Source: Boswellia sacra
Taxonomy: Eukaryota; Streptophyta; Magnoliopsida; Sapindales; Burseraceae
Assembly (NCBI GenBank): GCA_013180625.2
Contig: SNVD02009970.1
Coordinates: 310,001 to 374,000, forward strand
DNA length: 64,000 nucleotides
Direction of reading: 5' to 3'
A program made the translations under genes and the position numbers. Under the pieces are notes generated by a model. The model saw nothing but the letters and a program-made list of their open reading frames with translations, ran no database searches and was not told the DNA's origin. Numbering within the stretch: position 1 is the stretch's first letter; the number at the start of each line of letters is the position of its first letter. Shown here piece after piece: positions 23,506 to 36,679 of this stretch.

Positions 23506-26500
23506 TTTATTAATTTATAAAGATCAATTATAATGATCTTCATATGTATATCAATGTTCCTCTCAAATCTTTTCTTTTCTAATTTCAATTTCTTTTTCTT
23601 TGTTTTCAGTTTTGTGCTTTTCAGGTTTTAGCAGATTTCACTTTTGATATTCATTTCACTTTCTGGTTAATAAGATAATTAGCTCTTTGTTAATGAATTT
23701 TATCTCCATAAATCTATGAGTATATGGTACTTTGATGCCTCAAAAATTTGGTTAAGATAAGCCATAGAAATGGATCTCTTTTTTTGGTTTAAGATTTTGT
23801 CTTTGTAGTGATATACTGATATTAACAGGATATTAATCTGTTCAAAAACCAAAAGCCAGCAACGATAATAACCGACAAAATTGTTGTCATGAAGACGTTG
23901 ATATGTTTTCCGTCGGAACGACATCGCACTTATCACACGCAAACATTGTGATGACAACAATATTACTCTTCAGGCCCAAAGTGTTTGGGCCTAACTTTCA
24001 ACCCGATAAGTCCATAGTTTAGTCTTAGACTCTCGGCTGCTTCTGCCTCCTCACCGTTTCTCATTGTCTCTAGTGGCATTAAATTGTTTCCTAATCAAAC
24101 TTCTTGTTTTATTTGCATGGAAATAAGAATCAAAGAGACATAAACACTAGAATCAACCATAGGAGTTTATAAAACAAAGATGAATATATTGCTTCATGTG
24201 AGATTGAGACACTTACGACGTTTTTGTTAATGTCAAGTAGGGTAAAACTACGTTGTAATTCACCATAATACTTTTATCAATAGTTTAACGACTCACTGTT
24301 AAGTTTACTAGTTAACCTAAAAGGTTAAGTTAGTAAATGTGAGTTTAATATTAGTTTTATATTTCAATACCTCCCTTCACGTGCAAAGCTCTTACTTTTT
24401 ATTACATGTGGATCAGACTTCACAATCTCTTTTGAGTTTTATACATGGTTGATATGTTTTTCCTTTAAGTTGTTCTATTCAGCCCCCAATTTTAAATACA
24501 CTAAATTAAAATTTTAAACCCTATATCTTTTTTATTTGACTCCATTTAATTCCCTAAATACTTTTTCAATATATAATTAATTTTTTCACTAGTCATATGT
24601 TTATTTCACAACTCATCCTCATTATGTAATGAAATTAAAGAATAAAAAATAAAAACACTTTGAGATCTCATATGATTTAGCATGAAAGTTAAAGCTAAAT
24701 GGCAAGGATATGAAACTCGCTGCTTTTCTATACATGGCTTGCTCCTAGAAAAAAGAATTTGACAATAGAAGAAACAAAAAGCTAATCATTGAAATTGATC
24801 AAGGAACTGCGTAAACTTAACATTGTAACTAAGAGCGTAATAAAACGCGGAAATTACGAGGCAATTAGCATGCAAGTGACACCAAGCAACTGGAGTCTCT
24901 TTTTGTTTTTGTTTTTGTTTTTGTTTTTTTGTTTTTTTGTTTTTCCTCATGCGAAATAGGCATTGGCTTATTCTCCGCGTTCACATGTTTATCATCACCC
25001 TCAAACTGTTTTCTCCATAACTTAAAAAATAATATTTAAATATCAAGAGTTAAATTTGTTGTTCAAGAGATAAGTTTTATACTCAAGAGTTCAAGTGTTT
25101 AAATTTTCATACGTATATAAATTATGGTTTGTAATTATTTAAAATAATTAGGGTTTGTTATATAGTAAAAAATTGGACGTGTATTTGGAATTTTTTGTCC
25201 TCTTTTGTAATTTTATTTTATGCCAAAATTGTGAAAGAAAATAAAATAAAAATGAAAGCTGAAGAGATAAAAAGTGATGGTTAAATAGCACTAAGAGTCT
25301 GTTTGTTTTAACCACTTAAATCTAAATCTGAACAGAATTAAGTGGTATAAAAAATTATTTTCGTTTGTTTGAATCTCTTATAACTTATTTTCAGATAAAA
25401 ATGTCTGAATTAAAAAAGTAAAAAAATGTCATTTTTTTTTCCTAAAATATCTGAATTATTAAAATACCATAAATACCACTTTTTATAGGGTGCGATGGGA
25501 TTATTGTGGTGGGACTAGAGAGAGAGAGAATAAGGCGAAGAGAGTGAGAGGGAGAAAGAGCGGGGCCAGAGAGAGAAGGTGAGGGAAAAGAGTGAGAGAG
25601 AGAAAGAGAGAGGAAAAGTTAAAAAAATAAATAAAAATAAATAAAAATAAAGTTAATTATAAATTATAAGTAAATTTAATAATTTAAAATTATAATTAAT
25701 AAATATTAAATATATAATTATTGATAATTTTGATTTAATTATATCAATTATTTAATTTTTAAAAGATTATAACAGATATAATATTAACTATTTAAAGGAA
25801 AATGATTTTTAGTTCAATTTTATTAATTATTTAATTTTTAAAGAAATGTAAAAAATATAATATAGACATTTTACATTTCTTATATAAGGGTAAAAAAGTC
25901 ATATTAAAGTTAATATATTCCCTTATCACTTTTTTTAAGTGGTATATAAAAGAGCAAACAAACATTTTATTAAGTAGCATAAATTAAGTGCTAAAAAGTG
26001 TTTAGATCTAAAAAATATTAACTGATTTAAATAAACACCACCTAACTCTTTTTCTTTTTAATTTGCAGTATGGTGATTTGAATATTAGAGTGTTGAATCA
26101 AAGGTTTTGATATCATTTTATTTTAGGATAAAATTATAAACGAAAATAAAATAAAAATGGAGGCTGAAAAGATGAAAAGTAAGGGTCAAATAGAAAAATT
26201 TTCCTTTTTAATTTATAGTGTGGTGATTTAAATATTCGACTGTTAAATTAAAAGACTTTGATATCATATTAAGTTTTACTTTACCTAAAATGTTAGGATA
26301 GTAGGTTTGAGCTCAATATTAACTTTATTTTTAAATACAACATTATGTGCCTAAATCTGTAATCTAGAAGTTCAAAAGATTAGAACGACAATATCCACTC
26401 AAAATTGTTTAGATGATTAGTTTGTACTTTTACTTGGTATCTAAAAATGAATTTTTGTTAAAATTATACTAAAATCTATGTCCGAAAATTTAGTTGTCAC

Positions 26501-27490
26501 ATATCATATCTATGCATTCTTGTGGCATTTTAAGTCGAATTGATTGTTAGAAGGTAAATTCGGTCGATTCAATTCCAATAATTAAATGGCATTAGAATAC
26601 AAACCCATTTGGCCGATCATTTCCTACCATATCACCATAATCTTAACTAACTCACTATATAATAAGAAATAATTAAAATTGGACCCCAAATGTACATTTA
26701 GACAAACATGTCACCTTATCAAATCAATAACAATAGGATTAAACCAAAAAAATCTATAATTAGATCGAGAAGTTAGTTATAAAAAATCGCTAATTGATCA
26801 TAATCTTTTTAAGAGTCATAAAATATCTGTATTATTGAATATTGTCAAACAATTTACTAATGAAAATAATTTGAAAAATAGTTTGATTCTATTTATTATT
26901 GGAGATGTAAAACAATTTATTTTACAATTTTATTCTTCTTTATTAGCAAATGATTCAAAGAAATGGAATGTCTTTGTCATCTTTTAAAGAAGAAAATTGT
27001 TGATTTTTTTTAAATTCATTATAGATTTTGATATAAAAAAATACTTACTACAAAATGGAAAAATGAAAAATAACTGAAATTAAAGAGCTTTTTTTTAAAT
27101 GATAATGTCTCTTAAAAAATTATATACTATTATATTTAATATTTAACAATATTCGACGGATATCTCAAACAACATCAAGCAATATTCAATATTGAATAAA
27201 AAGTAATAATATTTAAATTTAAGAAATAAATGTTTTTACGAGTCACACTTAAATTTGAATAATTTTTAAATTTTAGTGGTAGAACTAACATTGAAGAAAA
27301 AACTAAAAAGTACCCAACTGGCCCATGTCACATGCAAAGCCCATGCTCGTGCAATCTCTCTCCGGCTTTGGGATTTCCTATCTCTTGAGCTCAGTGTTGT
27401 TGATTTCAGTTATGACTCTTATGAGTTTGATGTTTCAATGAACACCCATAAATCTCTCTTTTACTATTTACACAAGTATGCAAATATAGC
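23506..27490. other. Long AT-rich spacer with transposon remnants
   Basis: About 4 kb contain no supported gene. It includes a T/G simple tract at 24898-24945 (repeats of GTTTTT), a MITE-like insertion at 25293-26050, and a repeated module around 25222-26290 that ends in a GATATCATATTAAG motif. Other short reading frames here lack any family feature. Confidence 0.6.
25293..26050. mobile_element. MITE-like insertion (hAT-like ends)
   Basis: The left end starts AAGAGTCTGTTTGTTTTAA. The reverse complement of the right end starts AAGAGTTAGG and shares the following TGTTTATTTAAAT tract, forming imperfect terminal inverted repeats. A further subterminal pair is AGTGGTATAAAA near 25342 and TTTTTAAGTGGTATA near 25932. 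The interior is non-coding, with a GA-rich block at 25515-25620. The element interrupts one copy of a tandemly repeated module, which gives an independent mark of its borders. A target-site duplication was not clear. Confidence 0.5.
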
Positions 27491-27503
27491 AAGCAGCAGA
27501 CCA

Positions 27504-27509
27504 TATAAA
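27504..27509 (+). promoter_or_regulatory. TATA box of the first aldose 1-epimerase gene
   Basis: TATAAA lies 64 bases before the ATG at 27573. This spacing fits a plant core promoter with a leader of roughly 35 bases. Confidence 0.55.
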
Positions 27510-27572
27510 GCCTTAACACGTACTCGTGGACGCAGCGAACTGTTCTCGTTTTCATCTTTTTCTGCGACAAAA

Positions 27573-29623
27573 ATGGTGAAACTTTCTCTCTTGCTGGGCT
27601 TCATTGCCTTGGTGGCTTTTGGGTTTGTTTTTCATGGCTCTGTAGCTACTAATGATGATAAAGATAAAGAGGAAATTGGAGTGTATGAACTCAAGAAGGG
27701 AAATTTCTCTGTCAAGTTCACCAATTGGGGTGCCACTATCATCTCTGTTTTTCTCCCTGATAAAAATGGTATGTTTATTTTGATTTCTCTGTTGATTTAG
27801 AGCTGTTTTTGCTTTCTGGGTTGGTTTTGTTATTGGGTTTCTTTGTTCTTCTCTCTCAAGAATGTTGTGTTTTTACGTTCATCAATTGTTTTTTTTGGCG
27901 TTGATTTTCAGGAAAGGTGGATGATGTTGTTCTTGGATATGATTCTGTAAATGATTACAAGGTATTGTTAACAATTTTTATTATTTTCTTAATATTTTGT
28001 TTATTATATTTAGGAAAGTTGCACAAATTTACGCTGGAGAGGTACACATTGCTCTCTCTCTGTCTTCCACCCACAAAACACGGTTATAGCAACTGGGGAT
28101 CTGAGCTTTAGGCTTATCAACTTCATAACTCTTTTCTATCAGCAAACATCAATAATTTGATACATAAATTTATTCTTACCAATCTGCAACTTTTTAGCTA
28201 CGGTCTTGAATTTTGGGTTGAATTATAGGAAGTAGAACACGGCCAATATTTTAGAGTGATTCCTTTTAGATTTCTTCTAATATAAAATGTTAATCTTGGC
28301 ATTGAAATTTGCATTATTGACAGTAATACATGATTTAGGTTTGTGAGCCAGTTAAAATCTCCAAATTTTTATGCTCTTTCTTTGTCTTTGCACATAGTCT
28401 TGCACTTCATTCTGTAATATTAAGTCCTAATAGTTGTTAATTGCTTTTATTTATCTCTTTTTAATGTTCTTGCAAAAATCGAATGATATGCAGAATGATA
28501 CCACTTATTTTGGCGCAATTGTTGGACGAGTTGCTAACAGAATTGGAGGGGCTCAATTTAAGTTAAATGGAACCCAATATAAGCTGGTAGCCAATGAAGG
28601 GAAAAACATGCTTCATGGTACAATACTGCTTTTGACTTGTGTTTCTTGCCTTACCTAGCTAAAGGGAAAAAAAAAAGGTTGAAATTGCAATTTATGCTAT
28701 TTTAAGAGATATCTTATATTCAATTCCTTAATTAATTCTTATAGGCGGCAAGAAAGGCTTCAGTGATGTTGTTTGGAAAGTGAAGAAGCATAAGAAAGAT
28801 GGTGCATCTCCGCACATCATCTTTGCCTACAGCAGCTTTGATGGTGAAGAAGGTAGGTATACATATTGTTATTTTCACTCTTAGTTATGTAATTTTGCAG
28901 TAAGCATTTGCTCTTCCAAGATTTTTCATGCACATGAGAATGCAGAACAGGTGTCAATGTTTTTTACCTTGTAAAACATTCATATATCTCCAATCTTCCA
29001 TAGGATACCCTGGTGATCTTCATGTCACTGTGAGTTACACTCTCTCTGGAGACAAGCAGCTGAGTGTAAAAATGAGAGCTAAAGCTGAAAAAAAGGCTAC
29101 TCCAGTGAATCTAGCACAGCATACCTATTGGAATCTTGGAGGGCACAAAAGCGGTGATATCCTTCATGAAGAAATCCAGATCTTTGCTTCCAAGTACACA
29201 CCTGTTGATAGCCAATTAATTCCCACTGGTGAAATTGCATCTGTTAAAGGAACACCCTATGATTTCCTTAAGTTACATGCCATTGGTGAAGACATCAAGA
29301 AGCTGCCTAAAGGTTATGACATTAACTATGCACTTGAAGATACAGGAAAAAAGTTGAGGCGGGCAGCTGTAGTACGCGATAAGAAGTCAGGAAGAAAGAT
29401 GGAGTTGTCGACAAGTGCACCTGGTTTGCAGTTTTACACAGGTAATCTTATCAAAGATGTGAAGGGAAAATATGGGTTTGTGTATCGTGCTCATGCAGCA
29501 CTATGTCTGGAAACTCAAGCATTCCCTGACTCAGTGAATCAACCTAACTTCCCTTCAACTATTCTAGCTCCAGGAAAGACTTACAAGCATACCATGCTGT
29601 ATAAATTCTCAACGTCTTCATAG
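27573..29623 (+). CDS. Aldose 1-epimerase (galactose mutarotase-like), secreted
   Basis: This enzyme interconverts alpha and beta anomers of aldoses such as glucose and galactose. Exons are 27573-27768, 27912-27961, 28494-28617, 28745-28852 and 29004-29623, giving 365 residues with all phases matching. Residues 1-26 look like a signal peptide (LLLGFIALVAFGFVFHGSVA), so the protein probably enters the secretory pathway. The GalM fold is recognised by [31 protein letters not shown] and CLETQAFPDS. By family alignment, His123, His199 and Glu329 are the substrate-binding and catalytic residues, and all are present. The first coding exon is preceded by an open upstream frame, but the ATG at 27573 is the one that gives the signal peptide. 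It is paired with the second copy at 33079-36075. Confidence 0.93.
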
Positions 29624-29772
29624 TGGTAAACAATATTTTTAGCAATATTTTTTTTTTTGACAAAACAGGGATGTTTTGATCGGTATTATCATACTATGAA
29701 TTGCTAGAAGGAATATATGAGTTTGTAATCTCTATGCTTTGAAATTCTGTAACATTAGGGTACAACACACTG

Positions 29773-29778
29773 AATAAA
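29773..29778 (+). terminator. Likely polyadenylation signal of the first epimerase gene
   Basis: AATAAA lies 150 bases after the stop codon, a usual plant position. Confidence 0.45.
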
Positions 29779-30628
29779 AATATACAGCTAAGAATATTGA
29801 GCACTTGCCAACATTAGTCTTCCACAAGCAGCATTCTTGAACTTGGTTTGCTACATACTGCCTTATGATCTGAATTGGTCATTTTACTGCTTTTGCTTCT
29901 GTTCCTGATAAATTATCTCCTAATGGAAGGATTTAATGACAAATATTACAAGTTAAAGCTTAAATGGATGTTATTGTTGATACTCTTTATTCTACGTTTT
30001 ATGTGTCCTAAGATAGTATTTTGGAACTTTTTGATAACTCTTTCTCATGGGCTAGGCAAGCACTAATAGGAGAAGAGATTTTTATGAGTTCCCGAGTTTC
30101 GAAGAAGGGTTTGGACGAATTTTAAAGTCAACCTAAATATGTGCTTCAACTTTTAGTCAGAAACAGGATAAGTTGATGAAGTTCATTAAATAATAATAAG
30201 ACTGTTAAGTGAATCCAAAAGATTCATCTCATATCAAATTGTCCATCTTTACCACCCACTAATACAATTTAAACAAAATCTCACTGAAGAGGATTCTAAT
30301 CTATATCCAAATATAGCTTAGGCGACCAATTAATTAATCGATATAATAGGACAGGAGCAAAAGACATGGCTCCGCTTCTTGGATGCTAGTAGCACTTTTG
30401 TTTTTCTACTCATACATCTTGCATTGTTCATATACATAAAATTCAGAACACGCACATCACGTCCAATGCGTAATAATAATATCCACACTCAAGTTCCCTC
30501 TTGGGAAACAAAGAGGGTTTGCTTTGCGGGACTAAAATTTCAAACCATATATTGAGTTTGATGTGTCATATCATATAAATTAATTAACTCTTTTTAACAA
30601 TAGATTAGAATCGATTTAGATGGCAATA

Positions 30629-31713
30629 GTGCCCGTTTGGGAAGGGGGACTAATGCAGGATTGGACTATATTTTAGGATAAATAGTCCAATCTCTTGTTT
30701 GGCATTTTAAGAAGAGATTGGAATTGCACTATTGTTAGTCCCAATAGTGTCAATCTCATGGGACAAGTTGTCCCATGTGGAACCATGAGACTCAATAGTC
30801 CAAAGGTTTTACAAAAATTTTTATTTTTATTATAATTGATAATATTATAATTAAAATATAATATAATAATAAATAAAAATAAATATTATTAAACTTATAT
30901 TAAATAATATTAAAAATACTTAATTCTGAATAAAAGAGTAATATTTAACAAGTTTTCAATAAATATAATTTTTAGCTATATTTAATTGTTATGTAATAAA
31001 TAAAATTTTTATTATAAATATTTTATTTTCCATAATATTACAAATTTTTATTATAATTGACAATATTATAATAAAAATATAAAATAATAATAAATAAAAT
31101 AAAATATTATTAAATTCATATTAAATAATATTGAAAATATTTACTTTTTCATAAAATAGTAATATTTAATAATTTTTTAAATAAATATAATTTGTAACTA
31201 TATTTAAATATTTAATAATGATGTAATAAAATATTTTTATTATAAATATTTTATTTTCCATTATAATGCAATTTTTATGTTTATAATAATTCATAAAATT
31301 ATATTCAAAATGTAATATAATTTTATTTTTATTATAATTAATAATATTATAGTTGAAATATAATAAATAAAAAATAATATTATTAAATTCATATTAAATA
31401 ATATTAAAAATCTTACTTTTTCATAAAATAATGATATTTAATAATTTTTAAATAAAAATAATTTTGAAATATATTTAAATATTTAATTAGCTATAAATAT
31501 GATGTAATAATAAATTAAACTTGAAGAAAATTAAATTCGTTTATATTTAAAAATAGATGTTTTAAAAGTTTATAATATACTAATATAGTCAAGTCCCATA
31601 CTACACCAAACATAAGATAACATTATATGTAATCTAGTCCAATCTAGTCCAATCACAATCCCAATCCTAATCTCAGTCCAGTCCAGTCCAGTCCGGAGTC
31701 CCAAACGTGCCCT
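30629..31713. mobile_element. Non-autonomous DNA transposon, AT-rich, GCCCGTTTGGGA ends
   Basis: The left end reads AGTGCCCGTTTGGGA and then a GGACTAATGCAGGATTGGACT tract. The reverse complement of the right end reads AGGGCACGTTTGGGAC, then repeats of a GGACT type. Thus the ends are an inverted repeat with two mismatches in the first 15 bases, extended by TAGTCCAATC repeats on both sides. The interior of about 900 bases is almost pure A/T without genes. Ends of this CCGTTTGG kind are widespread in plant hAT and Harbinger-like MITEs. No target duplication was recognised. Confidence 0.65.
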
Positions 31714-32459
31714 GTGTTTGTAACTCAGATATCACTAAATAGATATTAAGATACAATAAAATATCTATTATCAAATTGTTAATATTTATACTAAACTATT
31801 TATATTTAAAATTTTATTATTTTATATCTGAAACTAATAAATAGTATTATTATAATAAATAAAATTTCTAAAATATTATTAAATAAATATTATTATATAA
31901 TAGATAACTCTATTATCATAGTATTAATAATTATATCAGATATTGTTCAAACTAATATTATTTTTACATCTAAGTTGTAATAAATAATAGTATAATAATA
32001 ATAATAAATAAATAAATATTATTAAATAAAGTTTTAATATATCATAAATAATTCTAAATAAATATAATTATATACTTAATAATTTAATGAAAATATAGCA
32101 TTAAAATTCTATTAGAATTATTATTTAGGTCAATGTTATATTTATTAATCACTAAATTATAATTAAAAATTAATACTTTATTATTATAATAATAAATATT
32201 AATAATATGAAATATAATATTATATATATAATACTATCAAATAAAAATTAATATAAATATGTAAATATTTTATGAATAATTGAATTGATTTTTATTCAAA
32301 TTAACAAGTTTAAATTTAAAAATTAATTTCTTAAAAATTATCATAAAATAATATAATGTAATTTCATACAATACCAAACATAAAACAATATTATGTATAT
32401 CCAATCCCAAACTCCTAATACTAATCCAAATCTCAAACTCGACTCCCAAACGCAGCCGT
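31714..32459. mobile_element. Second, partial copy of the same element family
   Basis: The right end (about 32375-32459) repeats the right end of the preceding element: an ACCAAACATAA tract, then CCAATCCCAAACTCC and CTCCCAAACGCAGCC. The AT-rich body is also alike. The left end is poorly preserved (GTGTTTGTAACTC near 31714) and lies directly against the first copy, suggesting a tandem or nested insertion. Confidence 0.45.
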
Positions 32460-32994
32460 TGAGTGACCCCAACCCCTATAATCTAGGTGCTCTTGGGACA
32501 ATATATTTTAACGATTCAACCAATACAGTCCAATGTACCCTTAAAAACCATCAAACATTGGAATAATAAATGCAAATTAATAGAGTCCCCTGAATACTTA
32601 TATCTTGTGAAATGAGACCATGTGACCGCATGATATGAGGTTTGGACTCCCCATGAGACCTTGATTATGGGAGTAATTCTATGTAATTTAACAAATTATC
32701 AAAATATAATCTTAAGTTCATAACATTAACATATAGCAAGTTGTAGTTATAATATCAAATTACCATGTGGGGGTCCATCACTGACATATGGACAACTAGG
32801 AATCTTCCACAAGGGGAAAGTGACAATGCGTGTGCTGGCTTTTAAAAGTCATATGAGGAACCGGCAAAGCATAATAGAATAACCAAAACAGATCAACTTG
32901 CCGCACATGCATTTGTCACTGGTTAACCCTCTCACTGACTTCAATAATGGTTCATCACTACTTTCAACTTTCAATGTTCCCCCATTTTAGTATG

Positions 32995-33002
32995 TATATA
33001 TA
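32995..33002 (+). promoter_or_regulatory. TATA box of the second aldose 1-epimerase gene
   Basis: TATATATA lies about 80 bases before the ATG at 33079, the same distance class as in the first epimerase gene. Confidence 0.5.
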
Positions 33003-33078
33003 GCAACCTACGGAAAGCATTGGGACATACTTGTGGAGACACCAAACTAGTTGTCATCTCTTTGTGTGAGACGAAGAA

Positions 33079-36075
33079 ATGGTGAAGCTTTATCTTTTGT
33101 TTTATTTTGTTGTGTTTATTGCTTTTGGGTTTTCTGTTCATGGCTCTTTAGCTACCGAAGATGTTGGAGTTTATGAGCTCAAGAAGGGAGATCTCTCCGT
33201 GAAGCTCACCAGCTGGGGTGCTACTATTATGTCTGTTATTGTCCCTGACAAGTATGGTATGTGAAATTCTCTTTTTTGGCTATAAAATTGTACAAGTTCT
33301 AGAGTTTTTTTTTTTTTCCTTCAAAAAGTGTTGCACTTCTGTTGCCAATAGTTTTAGTGTTAATTTCTCAGGAAAGCTGGCTGATGTTGTTCTTGGCTAT
33401 GATACTGTGAATGAATACAAGGTGGGTTCTCTTTTCCTACGCAAATCTTTCCTTGTTTCTTGCAGTGTTGCTTCAGCTTTTTCCATGAAAGGATGATCAC
33501 TCATTTTTCTGTTGACCACATTCACATTGCTTGTTCTCTCTATTTCACAAACTAGACAAGTTGCTGATGTAGAGATCTAAAATCCTTAAGAAATTGCTAT
33601 ATGGGACAAAATGCATGTGCCATAGAAAAAATTTGTAGTTTTTGTCCTATGGTTAAGTTTCTTATCAAACTATCTCGTCAGCTGGGCATTGAGCTTCGGG
33701 CTTTTCTACTTATTAGTTTTTATTTTTATTTTTTCATTAAAATAGTGTTTTGTTTTATTCACAAGTAATACAAGTCCAACCTAACGACTTCTCCAGATGA
33801 CAGAACACAGAATCAAAGTCGGTGAAAATTTGAAATTTGAAATTTGAAATTTCAATATGCTGATATATATAGAGCTAATTCCGGAAGTCTCTACTCTCTA
33901 AAAGAATTTTCTCAGTAAAAGCTTTTTGTAAAGCTAAAATCTTTACCCTGATAAAAATTACAAGTAAAAAGTTTAAAGAGAAGAAAAGAATTGAGATGGA
34001 CAGCATTTAGGCCTGCCCATTAGTAACTTTTGTTCAATTTTATATTAGCTAAAGTCTTTGATTTCCGGGAACAATTTTTAATTTCTTAAAAGAGTTGGCT
34101 ATTAAAAGCAGTTTAATTCTAATTTATTAAGCTCAAGGGATGGAATCCAATGCTCTTACTTTTCCTCTCAGTGACTTAGAATCAATATTACATGTCAAAA
34201 TTGTAATAATAGCTGTAGAACATCATTGTGATTGGTGGGGTAGCTCCATGTAAAGCTGTACTGGCATATTCTTTATGGGCTATGAAGACTTTTAAGTTTT
34301 CTTACAGCTAATAATTATGAACGTCACATGGTGAGGAAGGGATATCTTATCCAATATCTCTCCGCTTTATTTTCACCTGCAAATTGTCAGATAATATGAG
34401 CCAGTTCAGCATATAGATTTTTGTTACCAATATTATTTTCTTTTGTTTTATCTTTCGTCTTTATGTCTTTATGATGCATTAATTTACCAGGCATTTCTGA
34501 TCCATAAATATTAAAAATATTTCTGAATTCAATTATGAAGAACTTTTAAGCACCAAATCAATTATAATGGACTCGACTAGATATGTCCAATTTTGTTGGG
34601 CTCTTCTGGAGAATGTTTATGTTGCAAAACTTTTGGTTCCATAACAATGCAATAAAAGAAAATGTTAACATTTTCAATGCTATAGTGATCACTTTCCTCG
34701 GATTCTGTAGTGAAAAGATACAACCCATCACATGTTGACGCCCTTTTGCTGCACTGGACTTTGTAGGACATGAGGAATCCTATATGTTTGTTAATTAGTA
34801 ATTTATGAGTTGTAGCGCGTTGTTATGCAGAATGATACATCTTACATTGGCTCAATTGTTGGACGGGTTGCCAACAGAATTGGGGGCGCTCAATTTTCTT
34901 TGAATGGAAGACGTTATAAGCTTGTTGCTAATGAAGGGAAAAACATGCTTCACGGTATAAAATTCTTCTTTTGACTCATATTTTACTACTCAAATCATTT
35001 TCAGCTATTGTTGACCAAAATGAAATTACATAGGTGGCCGCATTGGCTTCAGTGATGTTGTTTGGAAAGTGATGGCGTATCAGAAAGGAGGAAATGCTCC
35101 ATTTATTGTCTTTGCCTATAACAGCTTTGATGGTGAACAAGGTTGGTATATTCTCATTTTCATCATAGTTTTATTAGGATAATTGCAATAAGAAATATTG
35201 AGTTTCAACCTAATTCATGATAAGAACGGCTACATATTTTTCATTAACCATACCCCTAAAGTCAACTTTAAATAATCATTTTTGCCTCTCAAAATTCAAA
35301 TCATCATTTTTAGGAGTGTGATTGATAAAAAATGTATAGTTATTTTCTGCTTAAAATGAAACTAAAACTCAAGAAAAATTATTGGTATTGTCTTTTATTA
35401 ATTGTGTATGATAAGATCTGAATATTCGTGTAATTTCTCCAATCTTTCACAGGATTCCCTGGTGAACTCTATGTCACAGTGCGTTACACCCTCTTTGGAG
35501 ACAGGAAACTACAAGTAAAAATGAAAGCTGAAGCCGTCAACAAGGCCACTCCAGTGAATCTAGCACAACACACCTACTGGAACCTTGGTGGGCACAACAG
35601 TGGTGATATCCTTTCTGAAGAAATCCAGATATTTGCTTCCCACTACACTCCTGTTGATAGCAAAATGATTCCCACTGGCAAAACTGCCACTGTAAAGCAT
35701 ACTCCCTATAATTTCCTCAAGCCCCGAATAATTGGCCGCGGAATCAAAAAGCTTGCTAATGGTTATGACATCAACTATGCGCTTGATGGTGGTGCTGGAA
35801 AAAATGTTAAGAAGGTTGCAATTGTGCATGATAAGAAGTCAGGAAGAGTGATGAAGCTGTATACAGATGCTCCTGGTGTGCAGTTCTATACAAGTAACTT
35901 CTTGAAAAATGTGAAGGGAAAAGGTGGATTTGTGTATAAACCTCATGCAGCTCTATGTCTGGAGACTCAAGGCTTCCCTGATTCAGTGAATCACCCCAAC
36001 TTCCCTTCTACTATATTGTATCCAGGAAAGATTTACGAGCATCATATGCTGTTTGAGTTTTCAACTGCAGCTTAG
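33079..36075 (+). CDS. Aldose 1-epimerase (galactose mutarotase-like), second copy
   Basis: This is a paralogue of the gene at 27573-29623 with the same five-exon structure: 33079-33256, 33372-33421, 34831-34954, 35034-35141 and 35453-36075. Exons 2, 3 and 4 are identical in length to the partner's (50, 124 and 108 bases). The product is 360 residues with a signal peptide (residues 1-23, [17 protein letters not shown]). Active-site residues His117 (NMLHGG), His193 ([12 protein letters not shown]) and Glu324 ([10 protein letters not shown]) are present. Intron 3 has grown to 1.4 kb (33422-34830) and contains only AT-rich sequence. The N-terminus lacks the charged NDDKDKEE insert of the first copy. 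Both copies look functional. Confidence 0.93.
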
Positions 36076-36220
36076 TTGTTGATGATGTTTTATTATGAAG
36101 CTCTTTTCATAACAGAGTTGAGGTGTTTAAGTGTTTCCATCCATTCTGTTGTACTGCTGACAATAAGAGGATAACATTTTAGTCTCTATGATTTGAGATC
36201 TTGTGACACTAGGCTGCAAT

Positions 36221-36226
36221 AATAAA
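36221..36226 (+). terminator. Likely polyadenylation signal of the second epimerase gene
   Basis: AATAAA lies about 145 bases after the stop codon, mirroring the position in the first copy. Confidence 0.45.
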
Positions 36227-36464
36227 CTAATAGAGGAATATATTGAGCCCTTGCCATCACCAATTCAACATGTCTATTGTGGCTTTCTTTTGGAAAGTAA
36301 ATCCTTCAGAGCTGCTTAATTTACTGAACTTGAATTTCGTTGAACAAAAGCAAAATGTCATTTATGACAAGAAATAATTCTGTGTCTTCAACAAATATTT
36401 CCTATTGGGACCTCATATTTGATTTTTTTTTTTTTTTTGAAAGAATTGTGAAATGGACCCAATT

Positions 36465-36665
36465 TAAGGAGGCGATTGACAATAGACCAAACTTTTAAGA
36501 GTCTTGGTCAAGGCATGAGAGTTGGTGCTTTGTTGCATCGAGAGGTTTCAGGTTCAAACCCTTATGGAGCAATTAATGCAAAAAACAACCAATTGAAAAT
36601 TCATAGTCATGTTCCTAATCCTCTGCTACCAACTGAAAAAAATAAAAAAAAGAGCTTCTCATGAT
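36465..36665 (+). mobile_element. Possible tRNA-derived SINE
   Basis: This short segment has an A-box-like TGGTCAAGGCATGAGAG near 36506 and a B-box-like GGTTCAAACCC near 36550, spaced about as in a tRNA promoter. An unrelated 3' part ends in an A-rich tail (AAAAAAATAAAAAAAA) at about 36640-36655. It sits between genes. Flanking duplications were not identified and the tRNA part does not fold as a functional tRNA by eye. Confidence 0.35.
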
Positions 36666-36679
36666 CATTTTTTAAATTA

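Larger units (their letters stand above)
29790..32980. other. Spacer between the two epimerase genes, mostly transposon DNA
   Basis: This is non-coding. The middle (30629-32459) is more than 80 percent AT and carries related inverted-repeat ends of one element family. The last 400 bases are the promoter of the second epimerase gene. Confidence 0.6.
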
